Positions 7,559-11,782 of a stretch of DNA of 11,782 nt are shown here, one piece after another; the first letter of the stretch is position 1, and each line of letters begins with the position of its first letter. The position numbers and the translations under genes are program-made. The notes under the pieces were generated by a model. It made no database searches and had not been told where the DNA came from. It saw only the letters and a program-made list of their open reading frames with translations. The stretch spans positions 1-11,782 of the forward strand of contig LFTP01000240.1 of assembly GCA_001513395.1 (NCBI GenBank). Direction: 5' to 3'. The DNA is from Clostridia bacterium DTU080 (GTDB lineage Bacteria; Bacillota; Limnochordia; DTU080).

Positions 7559-8548
7559 CTAATCCCAAGCGACGGTCTGCGGCGAACCTGTCTGGGCCGA
7601 ACGCCAGATGGTCTCGGTGAATAAGGCCACTTTCAGGGCATCCTCCGGTGGCGACTTCACGGGTTCATCTCCCAGGCAAGCGGCGATGAAGTTGCGGGCC
7701 GGATTGTCCGGGTCGGGTCCGGCGGGCGGAATCAGCTCGGCCTCTTGATTGCGCAGTTTGGCCGTGACTTGACCGTCACGGTAGTAAATCACGCCGTTTT
7801 CAGCCCAGAAGGTGATTTCATCGCGCCATTCCGCCCCATTGCCGACTATGGCGAGATTGAGCAAGACTCCGTCTTCGCATCTGGCTGTCAAGGCGGTATT
7901 GATATCTACCGGAGCATCGAAGTACTCCATGGACGCATACACGTTCTGCGGTCGCGCACCCGTGGCCCACATGACGATATCGAGCAAGTGACTGCCGGAA
8001 TCATTGATCTGGCCCCCGCCCGAAAGCCCCGGATCGTGCCGCCAAGTGTTCCGGAACAGATTGAGCCAATCCTGTCCGAGCAGGCCTGAAACGTACTGAA
8101 CCTTTCCCATCGGCCCGTCGTTCAACAGATCACGTATGAAGCGGAAGTTCTCCTGATACCGCCGTTGATACGAGACCACGACCGCTTTTCCGGCCCTGTC
8201 TTTGGCTTCAATCACGGCCCGGGCTTGTTCGCTTGTACAGACCATGGGCTTTTCCACCAGCACGTGCAGGCCGCGTTCCAGTGAGTTCGTGATGTGTTCG
8301 AAATGCAGGGTATGAGGAGTCAACACCTGTACGGCATCCAACTCGACCGTATCCAGCATCTGTCGGTAGTCAGAAAACCTGGGCAGATCAGGCACGAGCC
8401 CGGGTACTCTTTGATACAGTCGCTCAAACGCCCCGGGGTCGATGTCGCATAGGGCGACGATTTGTGCTTCGGGGATTTTGAGCAGCCAGAGAGCATGTCT
8501 GGTGGCGACGTTACCGCACCCGATAAACCCGACGCGGATCTTGCTCAT
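7559..8548 (-). CDS. Gfo/Idh/MocA family NAD(P)-dependent oxidoreductase
   Basis: This cytoplasmic sugar- or cyclitol-type dehydrogenase has 329 residues, the usual family length. The Rossmann fold starts with VGFIGCGNVATRHA (GxGxxA, residues 6-19), and a second strand ends in CDID (34-37). EKPM (99-102) carries the catalytic/cofactor lysine K100. NDSGSHLLD (182-190) supplies the Asp and His of the active site (D183, H187, D190). Family members oxidise or epimerise sugars, inositols and glycosides, often through 3-keto intermediates. The sequence alone does not fix the substrate. The start is the ATG at 8548, because GGAGGGAA lies just upstream; an ATG five codons earlier would sit before this site. 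The gene is first in a pair with the ceramidase-like hydrolase and faces the rhamnosidase gene convergently, which suggests shared carbohydrate catabolism. Confidence 0.93.
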   Translation of the reverse strand: MSKIRVGFIGCGNVATRHALWLLKIPEAQIVALCDIDPGAFERLYQRVPGLVPDLPRFSDYRQMLDTVELDAVQVLTPHTLHFEHITNSLERGLHVLVEKPMVCTSEQARAVIEAKDRAGKAVVVSYQRRYQENFRFIRDLLNDGPMGKVQYVSGLLGQDWLNLFRNTWRHDPGLSGGGQINDSGSHLLDIVMWATGARPQNVYASMEYFDAPVDINTALTARCEDGVLLNLAIVGNGAEWRDEITFWAENGVIYYRDGQVTAKLRNQEAELIPPAGPDPDNPARNFIAACLGDEPVKSPPEDALKVALFTETIWRSAQTGSPQTVAWD

Positions 8549-8566
8549 GCGATTCCCTCCCATCGC

Positions 8567-8607
8567 AGCTGCGTGAATGGCCCTGAGATCCGGGTCTGAT
8601 CGCAGCT
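8567..8607. repeat. Inverted repeat upstream of the oxidoreductase gene
   Basis: AGCTGCG (8567-8573) pairs with CGCAGCT (8601-8607), and an inner CCC/GGG pairing is possible. ATCGCAGCT is also repeated directly at 8562-8570 and 8599-8607. It lies between the transporter stop and the oxidoreductase ribosome binding site. It could be a terminator without a T run, or an operator. Confidence 0.35.
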
Positions 8608-8663
8608 AAGTCTCGAGTTGTTCCATACACTCCCTGCCCCACCAACTACACTCCGACGGGTTC

Positions 8664-10028
8664 CTAAACGACCACTTTCTTCCAGCTTCCATGTCGAAAG
8701 CGCCAGTACAACAGACAACCTCGCACGGTGAGGTCGATGGACATGGCCACCCAGGCCCCGACCAATCCGTAACCGAGTGTGACGAGCCAGTGAGCCAAAA
8801 TGAGGCGAATGCCGCAGATACCCAACAAACTGATTATCATCACCGATCGCGTGTCACCGGCGCCTCTCAGCGCTCCTGACAGGACCCGTTGAAATGCCAT
8901 GAAGGGCTGGGAAATGGCTACGATCCGGATGACCACCGTGCTGTGATCGATGACCTCCGGATCCGTGGTGAATATGCTCACCAATGCCCGAGGGAACAAA
9001 AGAAAGAGCAATCCCATGAATCCCATAATACAGGCAGCGATGCGGGCCGCCTCCAAGCCGACGCGTTCGGCTTCCTTAGGATCACCGGCTCCGAGAGCCT
9101 GACCGACCAGGGATGTGGCGGCCAAAGCGAAGCCTGCCCCGGCGATGAAGGACAGATTCTCGGTCTGTAGGGCGATACGATGGGAGGCAAAGGCCACGGT
9201 ACCCAATGACGATAGGATCATGGTAAAGGCCATCTGGCCCACACGTATGACCCCTTGCTCCATACCGGCCGGAATGCTTATGTTAAGGATGCGCCTCAAA
9301 GTCTCTACATCAGGGCGGTAGTCATCTCGCAGGCGCAGATGGACCGCCTTCTTGCCGCTATAAAGAGCTGACAAGGCAACAGATGCACCGAGGAAGTGAG
9401 CGACGGTCGTGGAAATCGCCGCTCCGAGCAAGCCTAAGCGCGGAAAACCGGCAGCGCCGAAGATTAACAGGTAGTTGCAAATGACATTGGATATGTTTGT
9501 GACACCGGTGGTGAACATAGGTGTCTTCGTGTCACCTGCACCTCGTAGTGCGGCATTGCTCATAACGAATAAGAATTGCGGAATAACGCCCAGTCCTACG
9601 ATGCGCACATAGATTGCGGCTCCTGCTAACACGTCCGGTGCAGCCTTGGGAAACAAGACCTTAACCAGTGGATTGGCAAGAAACACGAAAAAAAGGCTGG
9701 CAACGAGAGCCAGACCACCTCCCAACACAAGAGATTGACGGGCCACTTTGTTTGCCTCCTCATACTCCACGGCACCTGTACATCGGGCAACAAGTGCCGT
9801 GGTGCCAGTGGTTATCGAGGCAAAGAGAGAAGTGGCAATCATCATGATCTGGGCCCCCAAACCCGCCGCGGCTAAAGCTGATGCCCCGAGGCGTCCCACC
9901 ATGGCTGTGTCGACCATGTTCACTGACATATGCAAGAAACGGTCGATGATCGCCGGCCAGGCCAACATCAGCACCTTATTTCGCACGGACGGACTTGAAA
10001 GGCTTGTCGCTTTCGATGGAACACCCAT
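8664..10028 (-). CDS. MATE family efflux transporter
   Basis: This integral membrane antiporter of 454 residues, the usual MATE length, exports organic compounds or drugs in exchange for Na+ or H+. The sequence shows about twelve hydrophobic segments in two related halves. The halves are marked by the repeated motif ALRGAGDT: ALRGAGDTKTPM in the first half and ALRGAGDTRSVM in the second. The N-terminal helix reads LAWPAIIDRFLHMSVNMVDTAMVGRLG, including the family's typical D.AMVG.LG. The ATG at 10028 is preceded by AAGGGGGA. The substrate cannot be told from sequence. The gene is divergent from the arsenite methyltransferase, about 250 bases apart, and lies 115 bases upstream of the oxidoreductase on the same strand. 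It may have its own transcript or be the first gene of a longer one. Confidence 0.94.
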   Translation of the reverse strand: MGVPSKATSLSSPSVRNKVLMLAWPAIIDRFLHMSVNMVDTAMVGRLGASALAAAGLGAQIMMIATSLFASITTGTTALVARCTGAVEYEEANKVARQSLVLGGGLALVASLFFVFLANPLVKVLFPKAAPDVLAGAAIYVRIVGLGVIPQFLFVMSNAALRGAGDTKTPMFTTGVTNISNVICNYLLIFGAAGFPRLGLLGAAISTTVAHFLGASVALSALYSGKKAVHLRLRDDYRPDVETLRRILNISIPAGMEQGVIRVGQMAFTMILSSLGTVAFASHRIALQTENLSFIAGAGFALAATSLVGQALGAGDPKEAERVGLEAARIAACIMGFMGLLFLLFPRALVSIFTTDPEVIDHSTVVIRIVAISQPFMAFQRVLSGALRGAGDTRSVMIISLLGICGIRLILAHWLVTLGYGLVGAWVAMSIDLTVRGCLLYWRFRHGSWKKVVV

Positions 10029-10280
10029 GACTAATCCCCCTTATTACAGTTGTTCAAGCTTGATTCGCCTTCACCTTCCGGTGAAGATGGATGACGCGAT
10101 GTATTCAACCACTGCACGAGGCACCGTTGGTTAACACCCAGGAGGGATTTCAAATCGATCCGGTGCATACCGATACAAGGCGTATGCCGTACAGGAGATG
10201 CAGGGGCGGTGATGAAATCGCTCCGCAACACCCAAAAACTCAGATCGAGTACGAGGAGACGGGTTTGGGAGGGATTTCTG
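10029..10280. promoter_or_regulatory. Divergent intergenic region between MATE and arsM
   Basis: This gap must contain both divergent promoters, but I see no clear -35/-10 pair on either strand. It holds a perfect hairpin CTTCACC-TTCC-GGTGAAG at 10069-10086. It also has an 11-base direct repeat GGAGGGATTTC at 10141-10151 and 10268-10278. The second copy is the ribosome binding site of the methyltransferase. The first has no ATG, GTG or TTG at a suitable distance. I see no convincing ArsR operator. Confidence 0.4.
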
Positions 10281-11111
10281 ATGACCGATGATTCAGGGAG
10301 AGTCAAAAAAGCGATCCGGCAGCGGTATGGTACGGCTGCCCTCACCGTCAAGACACATGCGGGTATGCGGGCCTCTTGCTGTCCGGGATCATCCTGCTGT
10401 TGCGGCCGATCACAGATAGACCTGACCGGAGACGCCTACACCCCTGAAGATCTGGATCAACTGCCTGAGAAAGCCCGATTGGCATCGCTGGGTTGCGGCA
10501 ATCCCACCGCCCTGGCGGCGCTCAAAGAGGGCGAGATTGTGCTAGATCTCGGAAGCGGCGGAGGCATCGACGTCTTGCTGTCCGCCAAGAGAGTCGGTCC
10601 CACGGGCAAAGCCTACGGACTCGATATGACCGATGAGATGCTAGCCTTGGCCCGTGAAAACCAACTCGAAAGCGGCCTAGACAACGTTGAGTTCCTCAAA
10701 GGTGATATGGAGCAGATTCCGCTTCCCGATGAACACGTAGACGTCATTATCAGCAACTGTGTGATCAATCTGTCGCCGAATAAAGGCCGCGTGTTCAAAG
10801 AAGCGTGGCGTGTGCTAAAACCGGGCGGTCGCATCGCAGTCACCGACATCGTATTCCGTGGCAACAAAGCCCTCATTCCTGATGGGGTGCTGCAACAGAT
10901 GGAACAATGGACGGGCTGTGTCGCGGGTGCACTGTCCGAAGAGGAGTATCACCAAAGACTGCAAGAAGCGGGATTCGTCAATATCTCTGTCGAGGTGATC
11001 CGGGTCTATGACCGACAGGTCATTGAGCAATGGATTGGCTCGGGTCAATGGCCCCAAGAAGGAGTGCAAGTGACCAGCGCGTTCGTTCGGGCATACAAGC
11101 CCAAGAACTAA
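10281..11111 (+). CDS. arsM: Arsenite S-adenosylmethionine methyltransferase
   Basis: The enzyme transfers methyl groups from S-adenosylmethionine to trivalent arsenic in the cytoplasm, giving methylated arsenicals. The protein has 276 residues. The SAM motif is VLDLGSGGGIDVLLSAK (87-103), followed by GLDMTDEML and LKGDMEQIPLP. The three cysteines expected to bind As(III) are present: C72 (LGCGNP), C160 (ISNCVINLSP) and C213 (TGCVAGAL). An extra cysteine-rich segment near the N-terminus (ASCCPGSSCCCG, 31-42) may also bind metalloid. Cysteine pairs before the catalytic domain are seen in many bacterial ArsM proteins. The ATG at 10281 is chosen because GGGAGGGA lies seven bases upstream; an in-frame ATG 24 codons earlier lacks such a site. 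No arsR, arsB or arsC is nearby, so regulation is unclear. Confidence 0.94.
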   Translation: MTDDSGRVKKAIRQRYGTAALTVKTHAGMRASCCPGSSCCCGRSQIDLTGDAYTPEDLDQLPEKARLASLGCGNPTALAALKEGEIVLDLGSGGGIDVLLSAKRVGPTGKAYGLDMTDEMLALARENQLESGLDNVEFLKGDMEQIPLPDEHVDVIISNCVINLSPNKGRVFKEAWRVLKPGGRIAVTDIVFRGNKALIPDGVLQQMEQWTGCVAGALSEEEYHQRLQEAGFVNISVEVIRVYDRQVIEQWIGSGQWPQEGVQVTSAFVRAYKPKN

Positions 11112-11230
11112 ACGGGGTGCGCCTCCTTGATGACGAGCGCACACGATAAACCAGGGCCCGGCGGCTATGCCAGCTTGCCGACATGGCAATAGAGTGTAGG
11201 GATGGCAACAAACGAAGGGAGGGACACCGA

Positions 11231-11719
11231 GTGTCCTGTTGTTGCGGAATACCCGTAAGCACTCAGTTTGCCGCCACGCTGTCGGGCAATGAAGAAGTGC
11301 CTCCGGTAATGACCCAAGGTAGGGGCTCGGCTACTTTCCGCCAGGTCAGCGCCAACAGTCTGTCCTTTGCTGTCGACGTACAGGATCTGCGCCGGATCAC
11401 CGAGGCTCACGTGCATAAAGGCAGAAGGGGAGAAAACGGTCCCATAGTGGCCTGGCTTTTCGGACCCTCACGTGGCACCGATGTCTCCGGTCTTTTGGCC
11501 AGGGGGACCATTCGACGCGGTGATCTCGTGGGACCGCTGAGGGGCCGCCGCATCCGTGATCTGATCCGTCTCATGCAAAGAGGGCAAGCCTATGTCAACG
11601 TCCACACTGTGGATAATCCGCAAGGTGAGATACGTGGGCAAATCCGGTCGGTGCAACGAGCACCTGCACGTACCGGCGAATCAATTTCATGGCGGGAAGG
11701 TTCATGGACCATAACCTGA
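11231..11719 (+). CDS. CHRD-domain protein
   Basis: The 162-residue protein has a single CHRD domain (named after chordin) over about residues 10-145. It begins STQFAATLSGNEEVPPV and continues with GSATFRQ, ITEAHVHKGRRGENGPIVAWLF, GDLVGPLRG and MQRGQAYVNVHTVDNPQGEI. Two conserved His-containing motifs, AHVH and VNVHT, are intact. The role of bacterial CHRD domains is largely unknown. Many are secreted or surface proteins, but this one has no signal peptide. The N-terminus reads MSCCCGIPVS, so it starts with three successive cysteines. The GTG at 11231 is preferred over an ATG 16 codons upstream because GGGAGGG (11217-11223) sits seven bases before it. The gene lies 119 bases after arsM and might share its transcript. 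The C-terminal tail after the domain (RAPARTGESISWREGSWTIT) matches nothing I know. Confidence 0.88.
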   Translation: MSCCCGIPVSTQFAATLSGNEEVPPVMTQGRGSATFRQVSANSLSFAVDVQDLRRITEAHVHKGRRGENGPIVAWLFGPSRGTDVSGLLARGTIRRGDLVGPLRGRRIRDLIRLMQRGQAYVNVHTVDNPQGEIRGQIRSVQRAPARTGESISWREGSWTIT

Positions 11720-11724
11720 CGGTC

Positions 11725-11782
11725 ATCGAGTAGGGTGACGCTCGCTGATCAGGCGAGCGTCAGCCCTCTCACAGAACCGTAC
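11725..11782 (-). mobile_element. Group II intron, 3' end (partial; rest beyond the window)
   Basis: On the minus strand the window begins with GTACGGTTCTGTGAGAGGG, the 3' half of a bacterial group II intron domain V and its linker. A domain VI hairpin follows, with a perfect 9-bp stem (11761-11753 with 11745-11737), a possible bulged branch-point A (minus strand, position 11736) and the terminal CCCTACTCGAT. The canonical end at AT puts the 3' splice site at 11725. That is five bases past the CHRD stop codon, on the opposite strand. The body of the intron and any reverse transcriptase are outside the window. The hairpin could also be read as a terminator of the CHRD gene, but it lacks a T run. 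Confidence 0.8.

Noticed and set aside
10209..10280. Upstream ATG as the start of the methyltransferase
   Set aside because: It has no ribosome binding site. The 24 extra residues are basic and unlike the family, while the ATG at 10281 has an excellent site.
10031..10351. Minus-strand frame of 106 codons between MATE and arsM
   Set aside because: It overlaps the arsM start and the MATE ribosome binding site, and has no motif or start signal.
11737..11761. Perfect 9-bp hairpin as a terminator of the CHRD gene
   Set aside because: No T run follows. The flanking CCCTACTCGAT and GTACGGTTC (minus strand) fit group II intron domains VI and V better.

Overview
The window looks like part of a bacterial chromosome, about 55% GC by eye. 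The Gram-positive (Firmicutes-like) assignment is an inference. It rests on strong purine-rich ribosome binding sites (GGAGGG type) before most genes, a consensus sigma-A type promoter at the tRNA gene, tRNA-encoded CCA, GTG starts, and the gene families present. I cannot place it to genus. Both ends carry pieces that resemble the 3' part of bacterial group II introns on the minus strand. This suggests the contig stops at repeated mobile elements.

Layout. Positions 1-106 hold a group II intron domain V-like structure (minus). Positions 107-620 show no recognisable gene. Positions 621-818 look like a decayed tyrosine recombinase end, followed by a strong hairpin terminator and a tRNA-Lys(CUU) gene with its own promoter (minus). 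This is a classic scar of an integrated element. A possible decayed zinc-ribbon protein end lies at 1081-1275 (minus). An M29 aminopeptidase gene (1344-2447) follows. It is interrupted in the given sequence by a 24-base exact match to the Nextera/Tn5 mosaic-end sequencing adapter, which creates a false stop and removes a metal-ligand histidine. After a terminator and a 370-base leader comes a large GH78 alpha-L-rhamnosidase (2820-5963). It converges at a shared hairpin terminator on a two-gene minus-strand unit: a Gfo/Idh/MocA oxidoreductase followed by a neutral-ceramidase-like hydrolase. Upstream of these on the same strand is a MATE transporter, divergent from an ArsM-type arsenite methyltransferase. 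Last is a small CHRD-domain protein, whose stop codon lies five bases from the 3' end of a second, truncated group II intron (minus).

Working together (inference): the rhamnosidase, oxidoreductase and ceramidase-like protein all lack export signals. They could form a cytoplasmic route for breaking down an imported rhamnose- or acyl-containing glycoside, but no sugar transporter is in the window. The arsM gene stands without arsR or other ars genes and shares an intergenic region with the MATE pump. It also shares an unusual N-terminal Ser-Cys-Cys-Cys-Gly motif with the CHRD protein next door. I see no CRISPR array, toxin-antitoxin pair or defence system. The most actionable anomaly is the adapter artifact in the aminopeptidase. 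The most biologically curious are the shared cysteine motif and the short cytoplasmic ceramidase-like protein.
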